The position numbers and the translations under genes were made by a program. Below are positions 1 to 7,283 of a stretch of DNA of 25,861 nucleotides, piece after piece. This DNA is from Actinomycetota bacterium (GTDB lineage: Bacteria; Actinomycetota; Acidimicrobiia; Acidimicrobiales; BP-101), in assembly GCA_030838265.1 (NCBI GenBank), contig JAUTXA010000010.1, forward strand, positions 1 through 25,861. The letters run 5' to 3'. The notes below the pieces were generated by a model. The model did not search any database. It saw nothing but the letters and a program-made list of their open reading frames with translations, and was not told the DNA's origin. Positions within the stretch are counted from its first letter, which is position 1. Each line of letters begins with the position of its first letter.

Positions 1-525
1 CTCATCGAGGCCCACTTCCACTTCTTCATCATGGTCGGGGTCGTGACCCTCTATCAGAGTTGGCTCCCATTCGGCCTGGCCATGCTCTTCGTCGTTGTCC
101 ACCACGGGACGGTGGGGGTGATCGACCCGCACTCCGTCTACAACCACTACGCCGCCATTCACAAGCCGTGGCTGTGGGCCGGCATCCACGGCCTGTTCAT
201 CACTGGGGCCGCCCTGGCCGGACTCCGATCGTGGAAGTACGCCGAGGTCGAGCGGGAGCGAGCCGAGGCAGCTGCCATCCGCCTGCATGACCGCGAGATC
301 CGCCAGCGCGAGGCCATCCACCTCAACGACACGGTCGTGCAGGGCCTGGTCACGGCCAAGTACGCGGCGCAGCTCGACCAGGGCGACGACACCCGAGTCG
401 CCATCGACCGCACCTTGGCCCTCGCCCAGGAGCTGGTATCCGAGCTGATGGCGAGCGACGAACGCCTCTTCGAACCGGGCGGACTCCGAAGCGTGGCCGC
501 TGATCCGATGCCGACCGGTCCGTGA
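1..525 (+). CDS. Membrane sensor-like protein with degenerate histidine-kinase dimerisation helix (5' partial)
   Basis: The frame is open from base 1, so the N-terminus lies outside the window; the ATG at 31 is probably internal. The visible N-terminal half is hydrophobic, with about three membrane segments and His-rich stretches (AHFHFFIM, FVVVHHGTVG, DPHSVYNHYAA) like the membrane sensor domains of actinobacterial signalling proteins. A charged helix follows (AEVERERAEAAA), then REAIHLNDTVVQGL, which resembles the H-box of HisKA_3-type kinases (consensus near ELHDTVVQGL) but has Asn where the phosphoacceptor His is expected. The protein ends soon after and has no HATPase domain. The stop overlaps the start of a receiver gene, so the two are probably co-translated. 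I infer a sensory or scaffold partner of that receiver; it is unlikely to be an active kinase. Confidence 0.7.
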   Translation, partial: LIEAHFHFFIMVGVVTLYQSWLPFGLAMLFVVVHHGTVGVIDPHSVYNHYAAIHKPWLWAGIHGLFITGAALAGLRSWKYAEVERERAEAAAIRLHDREIRQREAIHLNDTVVQGLVTAKYAAQLDQGDDTRVAIDRTLALAQELVSELMASDERLFEPGGLRSVAADPMPTGP

Positions 526-914
526 TCCGCACTGTCGTCGTCGACGACTCCGAGGATCTGCGCTTCCTCATGCGGATGGCCCTCAGCCGGGACTCGCGCT
601 TCGAGGTCGTCGGCGAGGCCGCCAACGGCCAAGAGGCGCTGAAGATGGTCGACTCGGCCGATCCCGACCTCTTGGTGCTCGACCTGGCCATGCCCATCAT
701 GGACGGCCTCGAGGTGCTGGCCATCCTGCACGATCGCAATCGCCCGCCCATCGTCGTGCTCTCGGGCTTCGCCAACGAAGCCATGCAGGCTCGGGCCCTC
801 GACCTGGGTGCCGTGGCCTACATCACCAAGGGCACCGACATCAGCGAGGTCACCGATGTGCTGGCCTCCGCCGTCGAGGCGCGCGGCCGGGGCTCGTCGA
901 TCAGCCGGGACTGA
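522..914 (+). CDS. Stand-alone CheY-like response regulator receiver
   Basis: This 130-residue protein is essentially one receiver domain. The acidic pair is D8/D9 in VVVDDSED, the phosphoacceptor is D54 in LVLDLAMPIMDG, the conserved Ser/Thr is S81 in VVLSGF, and the conserved Lys is K103 in YITKGTD. There is no DNA-binding or enzymatic output domain; only about 15 residues follow the receiver fold. The GTG start overlaps the TGA of the upstream sensor-like gene (GTGA), which favours translational coupling and a functional pair. Because that partner lacks a normal phosphoacceptor His and an ATPase domain, phosphate would have to come from another kinase. It likely acts by protein-protein contact in the cytoplasm. 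Confidence 0.9.
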   Translation: MIRTVVVDDSEDLRFLMRMALSRDSRFEVVGEAANGQEALKMVDSADPDLLVLDLAMPIMDGLEVLAILHDRNRPPIVVLSGFANEAMQARALDLGAVAYITKGTDISEVTDVLASAVEARGRGSSISRD

Positions 915-980
915 CTGTCACGGCGAAGGCGTACCTCCGGGCATCGGAGCGGGAGCTCATCAGAACCGGGGGACGGCGAC

Positions 981-1451
981 ATGGCGATGGCTGGCAGGCG
1001 ATGGGCTCGGCTGATCCCAACCGGCGTCGTGGCGTTGCTGTTCGCCGGCGCGGCATGTCAGCCGTCCGCCCACAAGACCGCGCTGAAGACGGCGACTCAG
1101 AAGACGGCCACGACGTTGACCTCGGAGTACGTCGCGCCGTCGACAACCACCACAGAGGCGCCCACGACCACGACGACCGAGACACCGACCACGCAGCCAG
1201 CGCCCGCCAGGGTGAGGCCGACGCCGACTACGGCCCGTCCCACCCCGGCCACTGAGGCGCCGGCCGCCGCCTCGTCTAGCTGCCACCCCAGCTACACCGG
1301 CACGTGCATCCCGAAGGACGTGTCTGACGCCGACTGCGCAGGCGGGAGTGGGAACGGCCCGTACTACGTCAAGGAGAAGGACATCGGCGTGATCGGCCCT
1401 GACGTGTTCGGTCTGGACGCCGACCACAACGGCGTCGGCTGCGAGAGCTGA
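981..1451 (+). CDS. Secreted Excalibur-like calcium-binding domain protein
   Basis: The protein has 156 residues. The N-terminus has Arg residues followed by a hydrophobic stretch (about residues 11-25) ending in AGAAC, a weak lipobox-like site, so it is exported and possibly a lipoprotein. Residues about 45-100 are a Thr/Pro/Ala linker (STTTTEAPTTTTTETP). The C-terminal 56 residues have paired Cys (C101, C109, C119, C154) and end in LDADHNGVGCES, the DxDxNGxGCE signature of Excalibur-type domains, which resemble EF-hand loops. GGGGGA lies about 7 nt before the ATG and supports this start. It stands alone, 66 nt after the receiver gene and convergent with the next gene. The role is unknown; extracellular calcium or cell-wall association is inferred from the family. 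Confidence 0.82.
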   Translation: MAMAGRRWARLIPTGVVALLFAGAACQPSAHKTALKTATQKTATTLTSEYVAPSTTTTEAPTTTTTETPTTQPAPARVRPTPTTARPTPATEAPAAASSSCHPSYTGTCIPKDVSDADCAGGSGNGPYYVKEKDIGVIGPDVFGLDADHNGVGCES

Positions 1452-1478
1452 CGCCGCGTGGTGGCGATCAAACGGTGA

Positions 1479-2444
1479 CTACGAGGTAGCGCAGGCGCCG
1501 AGGCCGTTGAGATCCTTGTTGCTCCAGGTGCCCTGAACCGCGAAGGTGCCCGACGAGAGGGTGACGTTGGTCATCTTGCCGGGGCCGGCCTTGACCCATG
1601 CGCACTTGTCGGCATTCTCGTTGAACAGCAGATCGGTCCAACCAGTCGACACGTCGGGGTCGGTGACCGCCTCGAGGTACTCGTGGCCGGCCACGATGGT
1701 CACGCCGTCCAGAAACCCGGCGGTGCCCGCGTTGACGGCCTGGCGCCCGCAGCTCGTCCCCATGTTGAGGACGTAGGGCATGTTGGTGAAGGCAATGCCG
1801 GGCGTGACTCCGGGATACGAGCTCGCCGTCGTGTAGTCGTGCCAGGCGCAGTACTGCTGCTGGTTGAACTGAGCGTCGTTGAAGTTCTTCGGTGTGGCCA
1901 CGAAGTAGTTGGCGTTGGCGTCAGGCGTGCCGCCGTTGAAGTGGGCGACGGCCCGGCCCGCCTCCTCGGCCAGCTCCTGGAAGCTCAGGTTGTTGTGGAT
2001 GGCGTTGGTGTCGTCATCCCACGTCCCGGCCAGCTGACCCACGGGGTTGGTGATCTGGACCTGCTGGCCGTTGACCGTCCCGTCGTACTGGGTGGTCACG
2101 CCCTGCCACGCGCTGCCCCCGACGCCGCTGAAGAAGTCGATCATCTTGGCCCTGACGCCGTCGGTGTCCTGGCCGCCCCAGCCCCAGAACACGAGGTACA
2201 CCTTGGGCGAGGCGAGGATGGGGCCCCCGCCCGAGATCAGGGGGGTGGGGGTGGGGGGCACACCCACGATCGGCAGGCTGACCAGGGGCTTCTCCCGGCC
2301 GGGCACGTCGATCGGCATGACGTGAGGGTGGGGCAGCCCGGCGAGAGCCGACGGATGGGCCGACGAGGGCCCTGAGCTCATGGCCGTCACGGCCAGACCG
2401 ACTGCGGCGGCCACCGCGGCCAGGCGCGTCCAAGGGTTGTTCAT
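1479..2444 (-). CDS. Secreted protein with HEYLEAVTDP motif, possible metallopeptidase-like
   Basis: I chose the ATG at 2444 because GGGAGGG lies 7 nt upstream; an in-frame GTG at 2468 would add eight residues ahead of the signal peptide. The product has 321 residues. The signal peptide is about residues 1-30 (MNNPWTRLAAVAAAVGLAV, cleavage near SSA-HP). A Pro-rich segment follows, then SPKVYLVFWGWGGQ, which recalls secreted EXORDIUM/phi-1-like proteins. Residues about 250-263 read VAGHEYLEAVTDPD; an HExxE core with a downstream Glu/Asp suggests a metal site, but this is inference. NENADKCAW follows. Four Cys (about 199, 232, 281, 318) could form two disulfides. It diverges from a glycoside hydrolase gene and shares its upstream region. 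Function is not established. Confidence 0.75.
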   Translation of the reverse strand: MNNPWTRLAAVAAAVGLAVTAMSSGPSSAHPSALAGLPHPHVMPIDVPGREKPLVSLPIVGVPPTPTPLISGGGPILASPKVYLVFWGWGGQDTDGVRAKMIDFFSGVGGSAWQGVTTQYDGTVNGQQVQITNPVGQLAGTWDDDTNAIHNNLSFQELAEEAGRAVAHFNGGTPDANANYFVATPKNFNDAQFNQQQYCAWHDYTTASSYPGVTPGIAFTNMPYVLNMGTSCGRQAVNAGTAGFLDGVTIVAGHEYLEAVTDPDVSTGWTDLLFNENADKCAWVKAGPGKMTNVTLSSGTFAVQGTWSNKDLNGLGACATS

Positions 2445-2488
2445 GCTGATGCCCTCCCAGGCGTTCACGACACGGCCGACCCCTCTAA

Positions 2489-2616
2489 TTGACCCTTGTT
2501 CGCCCTCGATCCCTCGATGTCCTGCTTGCGGGCCTTGCTACCAGGCGTGGGCGGATGCCCTATTTGCTCATGGTTCGAACGAACCATTCAGAAAGTAGTT
2601 ACCCCGGAAGGGTCAA
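2489..2616. promoter_or_regulatory. Divergent upstream region with mirrored AAGGGTCAA motifs
   Basis: This lies in the 236-bp gap 2445-2680 between two divergent secreted-protein genes. TTGACCCTT at 2489-2497 and AAGGGTCAA at 2608-2616 are exact reverse complements, so each gene has AAGGGTCAA upstream in the same orientation relative to itself, about 45 and 64 nt before the start codons. A perfect 8-bp tandem repeat, CCCTCGAT twice, is at 2503-2518. The gap is visibly AT-richer than the genes around it. I see no convincing -35/-10 pair. A shared activator site or promoter element is inferred. Confidence 0.4.
2570..2587. promoter_or_regulatory. Operator-like inverted repeat
   Basis: ATGGTTCG and CGAACCAT form perfect 8-bp arms around a 2-bp centre (AA). 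The site sits between the two mirrored AAGGGTCAA motifs and about 93 nt upstream of the glycoside hydrolase start. Size and symmetry fit a dimeric repressor such as a TetR or LacI-type protein. No regulator gene lies nearby, so the binding protein is unknown. Confidence 0.5.
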
Positions 2617-2680
2617 GAAGTTTTGAAGCCCAGTCGATGCAACGGAGTCGCCCGCCCTACGAGCAAAGGGATCTCGTTCG

Positions 2681-3964
2681 ATGCGCCGTCTCTCACGCAT
2701 TTTTGGATTAATCGTCGCGCCCGCCATCGTCCTGGCCAGCCTCGTGCTGATCACGGTCGGTACGAGTCAGGCGCCCGCCTTGGCGGCCACGTCGTCGGTC
2801 AACGCCGGCTTCTCGCCCGGCTCCCCGATCCTGTGGGAGTCCGACGCCGCCCTGGCCAAGGACCTCGATGCCATGGCGTCGACCGGGGCCAAGTGGATCC
2901 GGATCGATGTCGACTGGGCCTCGGCTGAACCCACGGCCGGCTCGTACAACTGGGCCCCAACCGATCGCGTCATCAACGGCGCCGCCGCTCGCGGCATGAG
3001 CGTCATCGGCCTCATCGCCTACACCCCGGCGTGGGCCCGTCCGGCCAGCACCAACACCCACTACCCGCCGACCGACAACGCCAACTTCGGCCGCTTCGCC
3101 ACCGCTGCCGTCAACCGCTACGCCTCGAAGGGCGTGCACACCTGGGAGCTGTGGAACGAGCCCAACCTGGGCAGCTTCTGGCAGCCCGCGGCCAACGCGG
3201 CGGGCTACACCGCCCTGCTCAAGGCCGGATACGCCGCCGTCAAGGCCGCCGACCCCTCGTCGTTGGTCCTCAGCGCCGGCATGGCTCCGGCCACCGACAG
3301 CGGCACCTCGATCTCGCCCGTCAGCTTCATCAAGGGGATCTACGCGGCGGGTGGCAAGGGCAGCTTCGACGCCGTCGCCATCCATCCCTACAGCTACCCG
3401 GCCCAGCCCATGGATCCCAACACCTCGTCGTGGAACACCTTCTACCGGATGCCCCTCGTGCATGACGTGATGACCGCCAACGGCGACGGTGCCAAGCAGG
3501 TTTGGGCCACTGAGTACGGCGCACCCACCGGCACGTCGACGGTCGCCGTCAGCGAGGCCACCCAGGCCCTCATGGTCGCCAACGCCTACGCCGCCATCCA
3601 GCAGTGGAGCTGGGCCGGCCCGTTGCTCTGGTACGCCATGCGGGACAGCGGCACCCTTGGCACCGACCCCGAGCAGAACTTCGGCCTCCTGCGCAACGAC
3701 TTCACGGCCAAGTCCGCCCTCGCCGCCTTCAACACTGCCATGGGCGCCGGCACCGCCCCGCCCGCCCCCACCACGACCACGGTCGCTCCGGTGACGACCA
3801 CCGTGGCTCCGACCACCACCACGGTTGCTCCCACGACCACCACCGTGGCCCCGACCACTACCACCACGGTTGCTCCCACGACCACCACGACGATCGCGGC
3901 AGCGCCGACGGCTCCGACCACGACCACCTTGCTCCGCCTGCCCCGCCTCAAGAAGCGGCACTGA
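2681..3964 (+). CDS. Secreted clan GH-A glycoside hydrolase (GH5/GH39-like)
   Basis: The protein has 427 residues. The signal peptide is about residues 1-36 (AIVLASLVLITVG, then ALA-ATS). The catalytic TIM-barrel is about residues 40-355. The acid/base candidate is E160 in WELWNEPN and the nucleophile candidate is E278 in WATEYGAPT, the two-Glu arrangement of retaining clan A enzymes. KWIRIDVDW and DAVAIHPYSY are further barrel-strand motifs typical of the clan. Residues about 364-416 are a repeated TTTT-VAP linker, and the protein ends in a basic tail (RLPRLKKRH) with no sorting motif or second domain. AAGGGA lies about 9 nt before the ATG. The substrate is probably an extracellular or cell-surface polysaccharide, but specificity cannot be read from the sequence. 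Confidence 0.87.
   Translation: MRRLSRIFGLIVAPAIVLASLVLITVGTSQAPALAATSSVNAGFSPGSPILWESDAALAKDLDAMASTGAKWIRIDVDWASAEPTAGSYNWAPTDRVINGAAARGMSVIGLIAYTPAWARPASTNTHYPPTDNANFGRFATAAVNRYASKGVHTWELWNEPNLGSFWQPAANAAGYTALLKAGYAAVKAADPSSLVLSAGMAPATDSGTSISPVSFIKGIYAAGGKGSFDAVAIHPYSYPAQPMDPNTSSWNTFYRMPLVHDVMTANGDGAKQVWATEYGAPTGTSTVAVSEATQALMVANAYAAIQQWSWAGPLLWYAMRDSGTLGTDPEQNFGLLRNDFTAKSALAAFNTAMGAGTAPPAPTTTTVAPVTTTVAPTTTTVAPTTTTVAPTTTTTVAPTTTTTIAAAPTAPTTTTLLRLPRLKKRH
3770..3928 (+). repeat. In-frame degenerate repeat encoding TTTT-VAP linker
   Basis: Seven-codon units encoding (V)APTTTT repeat about six times with minor length changes (TTTT or TTTTT) and synonymous changes at wobble positions. The repeat lies inside the glycoside hydrolase gene after the catalytic domain. 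It is a flexible, probably glycosylated linker; such tracts can change length by slippage or recombination. Confidence 0.85.
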
Positions 3965-3982
3965 CCCGAGTCGCAGAAGAAG

Positions 3983-4022
3983 TGATGCCCCAGCCGGGAT
4001 CAGCAGCCCGGCTGGGGCATCA
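3983..4022. terminator. Perfect 16-bp hairpin between convergent genes
   Basis: TGATGCCCCAGCCGGG (3983-3998) pairs perfectly with CCCGGCTGGGGCATCA (4007-4022) around an 8-nt loop. It starts 19 nt after the glycoside hydrolase stop and ends 23 nt before the stop of the convergent minus-strand gene, so it could serve both. There is no T-run, which is common for hairpin terminators in GC-rich actinobacteria. Confidence 0.8.
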
Positions 4023-4045
4023 CCGCGTGCAGACGCCTCTGACCG

Positions 4046-4297
4046 TCAGCCTTCGTCGCTGACGACCGTCGAGCCCTCGTCGGGACCGGCCGGTGCGGGC
4101 TGGAAGGTCTCGGTCACTCCGCTTCGGCGGAAGGGATGGGCGATGCCCAACAGGAGCCCGAGCGCCAAACCGATGAGGGGCAAGCCGATGACGCTGAAGT
4201 TGTCGAGCGGCCGGACCTTGAAGGTCATCAGGTCGATGGCCACGAAGAGGCCGAGGAACAGCCCACAGATGGCGCCGAGCACTGGTCGTCCTCGCAT
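4046..4297 (-). CDS. Small two-helix membrane protein, unknown function
   Basis: I start this at the ATG at 4297 (MRGRPVLGAICGLFLG), preceded by GGAGGGGAGCGTG, a good ribosome binding site; the longer open frame upstream reads as out-of-frame noise from the neighbouring gene. The 83-residue product has two hydrophobic helices, about residues 5-22 and 36-52, joined by a short segment (TFKVRPLDNFSV), and an acidic C-terminal tail rich in Pro, Ser and Glu. The start overlaps the stop of the upstream gene (TGATG), so the two are likely co-translated. I do not recognise the family. It may be a membrane partner of the upstream exported protein. Confidence 0.72.
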   Translation of the reverse strand: MRGRPVLGAICGLFLGLFVAIDLMTFKVRPLDNFSVIGLPLIGLALGLLLGIAHPFRRSGVTETFQPAPAGPDEGSTVVSDEG

Positions 4298-4845
4298 CAC
4301 GCTCCCCTCCCTGCCTTGCCCAGGCCGGCGGCCAATGTGCCGAGGCCGAACACGATTGTCCCGGCCACGCCGGCGATGCCGACCGGGTTGCTCAACGGGC
4401 TGCCCGCCACCACGAGGGTGATGTGGCCGGAGCACGCGCCGTCGCGGCCGGAGTGGGCGCCCTTCAACAGGTACTCACCCGGCGGCAGGTCCTTCATCCG
4501 CGCCGGTAGCTGACGAACGCCGGAGCTCGACGGCTTGTTGCCGGCGTTTGCCCCCGACCACGTGTAGATCTTCGGGGCGAAGGGCCCGAGCTCGACCTTG
4601 ATGTAGCCGGCGTGGTTGTGCGAGATCGGGCTGGTCGACCCGATATACCGGGCTGATCCCTCCCGCGGCACCGTCGCCTTGGTGTCTTTGGCGTCGACCT
4701 CGTAGGTCTTGCCGTTGTTGTCAGTGATCGTGGCGTGGCCCGAGCAGTTCAGGGTCCCGCCTACGACTGCCCCGGCCGGCCGCGGCGTCAGCAACACAAA
4801 GCTGCCCACCGCCAATGCCGCCAAGGCCCAACGTCGTGCCCCCAC
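4297..4845 (-). CDS. Exported, C-terminally membrane-anchored protein, unknown function
   Basis: The GTG at 4845 is preceded by AAGGAGG and gives a clean signal peptide (residues 1-26, WALAALAVGSFVLL then AGA). The mature part (about 27-148) looks like a beta-rich extracellular domain. It contains two CSGH motifs, at C34 (LNCSGHATI) and C138 (GACSGHITL), at the two ends of the domain, which could form a disulfide. PPGEYLLKGAH precedes the second. Residues about 154-176 (VGIAGVAGTIVFGLG) form a C-terminal membrane helix, giving type I topology. It is 182 residues long and coupled by TGATG to a small membrane protein. The family is not recognised. Confidence 0.75.
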   Translation of the reverse strand: MGARRWALAALAVGSFVLLTPRPAGAVVGGTLNCSGHATITDNNGKTYEVDAKDTKATVPREGSARYIGSTSPISHNHAGYIKVELGPFAPKIYTWSGANAGNKPSSSGVRQLPARMKDLPPGEYLLKGAHSGRDGACSGHITLVVAGSPLSNPVGIAGVAGTIVFGLGTLAAGLGKAGRGA

Positions 4846-4949
4846 ATGCCCTCCTTGTCCCGCAACCAGGTGGCTGTCGTGGCCAGTATGGCCGCCCCGG
4901 AGGTCCGCGTCATGGTTCCTTCGACCCAGCCCGGTGGTAAGCCTCGCGG

Positions 4950-5792
4950 GTGACCCTCGGCCTCCTCGCCGCTTTGGGTGCGGCGGTGGCCTTCGCCAGC
5001 GGCTCGATCCTGCAGGAGGTGGGGGCCCGGCGCACCCAGGATGCGACCGGGCTCGACCCCCGGCTGCTCCTTCGAGTTCTCCGCCAGCTTCCATACCTGG
5101 TCGGGGTCGTGGTCGACTTCGTCGGCTTCCTCCTGCAGCTGGCCGCCCTGCGGTCGCTGCCCATCTTCGTGGTCCAGGCGGTCGTGGCTTCGAGCGTCGG
5201 CGTCACCGCCGTGCTCGCGGTCGCCTTCCTCGGCGCCCGCCTGGGACGGGCCCAGGTCATCCCGTTGCTGGGGATCGGCGCCGGCCTCGTCCTCGTCGCC
5301 CTGTCGGCCTCGACCGAGCACCCGCATCACATCGCGACGTCGAGCGGCTGGTTCTTGGCCGCCTGCTCGGTGCCCCTGGCCGTGCTGGCCGCGGTCGTCG
5401 CTCGGGGGACGGGCGACAGCACGGCCGCCCGGCTGGGCTTTCTGTCCGGCATCGCCTTCGGGGCCACGGCCATCGCGTCGCGGGTGGCCGTCATCCCGCA
5501 TGACCACATCCTGCGCATCGTTCGCGAGCCGGAGCTCTGGGCCCTCGTCGCCTTCGGCCTGCTCGGGATCTTGGTGTTCACGACCGCCCTGCAGCGAGGC
5601 TCGGTCACCATGGTGACGGCCACCATGTGGACGGCCGAAGCCCTCGTCCCCGCCGCCATTGGCTTGGCCTTCCTCGGTGATCACGCCCGGCGGGGCACGA
5701 CTCCGTTGGCCATCGCCGGATTCTCCCTCGCCGTAGCGTCGACGGTCGTCCTGGCCACCCGGCGGGTTGGCACCGCCGGCTCGGCGGCCTGA
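4950..5792 (+). CDS. DMT/EamA-like integral membrane transporter
   Basis: The 280-residue protein has about nine or ten hydrophobic helices. It begins LGLLAALGAAVAFASGSILQ, typical of drug/metabolite transporter family proteins, and has the small-residue-rich helix pattern SSVGVTAVLAVAFLG...LGRAQVIPLLG seen in the first half of the fold. The second half (GTGDSTAARLGFLSG to VLATRR) repeats the pattern, including TMVTATMWTAEALVPAAIGLAFLGD, which resembles the helix before the last hairpin of EamA proteins. The GTG start has no strong ribosome binding site. It diverges from the exported protein across a 104-bp gap. The substrate is not predictable. Confidence 0.8.
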   Translation: MTLGLLAALGAAVAFASGSILQEVGARRTQDATGLDPRLLLRVLRQLPYLVGVVVDFVGFLLQLAALRSLPIFVVQAVVASSVGVTAVLAVAFLGARLGRAQVIPLLGIGAGLVLVALSASTEHPHHIATSSGWFLAACSVPLAVLAAVVARGTGDSTAARLGFLSGIAFGATAIASRVAVIPHDHILRIVREPELWALVAFGLLGILVFTTALQRGSVTMVTATMWTAEALVPAAIGLAFLGDHARRGTTPLAIAGFSLAVASTVVLATRRVGTAGSAA

Positions 5793-5820
5793 TCCGTTCC
5801 CCTTTGTCACACCGGGCCGC

Positions 5821-5826
5821 GATACT
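5821..5826 (+). promoter_or_regulatory. Probable -10 element for leaderless xseA
   Basis: GATACT ends 9 nt before the ATG of xseA, and no Shine-Dalgarno is visible in between. Transcription would begin at or within a few bases of the start codon. No good -35 match is visible. Confidence 0.5.
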
Positions 5827-5835
5827 GGCGGCCCT

Positions 5836-7041
5836 ATGAGCCTCTTCTCCGACTCGGCCGCCAACGGGCCCCGCCGCGTCAGCCTCATCAAGCTCAGCGC
5901 CGAGATCGCCCGGGCCATGGCCGCCGTCGGCCGCATCGAGATCGAGGGTGAGGTGGCCAGCGCTCGCGTCCGGCCCAGCGGCGGCGTCTTCTTCGTCCTG
6001 CGCGACCGCAACGCCCAGCTGCGCGTCTGGTGCAAGGGGGCCAAGGCTCGCCGCACCCGCATCGCCGACGGCGAGCGGGTCAGCGTGGTGGGTCGGCTCA
6101 TCTGGGCCAACGACCGCGGCGACCTCAGCCTCGACGCCGACGAGGTCAACCCCGTCGGTGAGGGGGCCATCGCGGCGGCCATCGCCGAGCGTCGTGTGCG
6201 GCTCGAGGCCGAGGGGCTCCTGGCCCGTCCTCGCCGCCGGCTGCCCGTCCTGCCCCGCCGGGTCGGGGTGGTGTGCGGTGCCGACGCGGCAGTGCGCAAG
6301 GACATCGAGTCGGTCGTGGCCGTGCGCTTTCCCCACTACCCGGTCGAGTTCGTCGAGGTCCCCGTGTCAGGCACGGGCGCGGCCGAGTCGATTCGGGGCG
6401 CCCTCGAGATGCTCGACGCCAGCGGCGAGGTCGACGTGATCATCCTGGCCCGCGGCGGGGGCGACGCCACCCACCTGTTGCCCTTCAGCGACGAGGGTCT
6501 CTGCCGGGCCATCGCGGCGTCGGGTACCCCCGTGGTGTCGGCCATCGGCCACGAGGGCGATCGCCCACTGTGCGACGAGGTGGCCGACCTTCGTTGCGGC
6601 ACGCCGTCGATCGCGGCCGCCGCCGTTATCCCGTCGCTCGTCGACCTCGAGTCCGAGCTGGCCGCGTTGCTGCTGCGAGCCTCGTCGACTGCGGTGTCGG
6701 TGGTGGGACGGGCCGGGTTGCGCCTCGAGGCCATCGACCGCGAACGGGCCCTGACCGCGGGATTGGGTGTGGCCGCCGACCGTCTCGGGCGCCAGCGCTT
6801 CCGGCTCGACCAGGTGCGGCTCGATCGCCGAGTCGGTGAGCACCGGCGCCGGTTGGGTGACGTCCATCTGCGCCTCGAGGCCCTGAGCCCCGCTCGCGTC
6901 CTCGAGCGGGGCTACGCGGTGGTGCGCACGGCCGACGGGGCCGTGGTCCGTTCCTCATCGGGCGTGGCTGTCGGCGACCGGTTGCTGGTGACGGTGGCCT
7001 CGGGCCGGCTGGGTGCGAGCGTCGATGAGGTCGTGGCATGA
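5836..7041 (+). CDS. xseA: Exodeoxyribonuclease VII large subunit
   Basis: The catalytic subunit of exonuclease VII degrades single-stranded DNA in both directions in the cytoplasm. The 401-residue product has an N-terminal OB-fold (about residues 12-105: EIEGEVASARVRPSGGVFF...LRVWCK), then the catalytic core with LPRRVGVVCGADAAVRKDI, LARGGGDATHLLPFSDE and AIGHEGDRPLCDEVADLR, and a long Arg-rich coiled-coil region before the C-terminal LSPARVLERGYAVV motif. I chose the ATG at 5836 because the OB-fold starts soon after and a -10 element sits just upstream; an in-frame extension to 5767 overlaps the transporter gene. The family often has GHET/VD; GHEGD here is a variant like actinobacterial forms. 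It overlaps xseB by ATGA. Confidence 0.95.
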   Translation: MSLFSDSAANGPRRVSLIKLSAEIARAMAAVGRIEIEGEVASARVRPSGGVFFVLRDRNAQLRVWCKGAKARRTRIADGERVSVVGRLIWANDRGDLSLDADEVNPVGEGAIAAAIAERRVRLEAEGLLARPRRRLPVLPRRVGVVCGADAAVRKDIESVVAVRFPHYPVEFVEVPVSGTGAAESIRGALEMLDASGEVDVIILARGGGDATHLLPFSDEGLCRAIAASGTPVVSAIGHEGDRPLCDEVADLRCGTPSIAAAAVIPSLVDLESELAALLLRASSTAVSVVGRAGLRLEAIDRERALTAGLGVAADRLGRQRFRLDQVRLDRRVGEHRRRLGDVHLRLEALSPARVLERGYAVVRTADGAVVRSSSGVAVGDRLLVTVASGRLGASVDEVVA

Positions 7042-7283
7042 GCCAGACGCCGTCCGCCTCGTCACCCGACCCGGCGAGCCTCACCTACGAGCAGCTGGTC
7101 GAGGCCCTCGAGCGCCTCACCGACCGCATGGCTGCCGGTGACATCGGCATCGAGGAGGCCGCCGACCTGTATGAGGACGCCGGCCGGTTGCACGCCCTGG
7201 CCTCGGCCCGACTCGCCGCCATCCAAGAGCGCATCGACGGGCTGCAAGCCGGCGACGCCTCGCCGTCGCCCTCAGCCGAGTGA
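7038..7283 (+). CDS. xseB: Exodeoxyribonuclease VII small subunit
   Basis: The 81-residue protein has the family core SLTYEQLVEALERLTDRMAAGDIGIEEAADLYEDAGRL..., written here as LTYEQLVEALERL and IGIEEAADLYEDA, and a second helix ending in IQERIDGL. Small subunits of about this size bind the coiled coil of XseA and are needed for activity. The ATG overlaps the xseA stop (ATGA), so subunits are probably made in coupled fashion. Its last 12 bases overlap the end of the convergent minus-strand gene. Confidence 0.94.
   Translation: MSQTPSASSPDPASLTYEQLVEALERLTDRMAAGDIGIEEAADLYEDAGRLHALASARLAAIQERIDGLQAGDASPSPSAE

Noticed and set aside
2570..2587. tRNA T-loop-like GGTTCGAAC
   Set aside because: No acceptor, D or anticodon stems surround it; it is better read as an inverted repeat.
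2708..3961. Long minus-strand open frame opposite the glycoside hydrolase
   Set aside because: It is Gly/Arg-rich with no domain sense and mirrors a gene with clear signal peptide and catalytic motifs; it is a GC-rich shadow.
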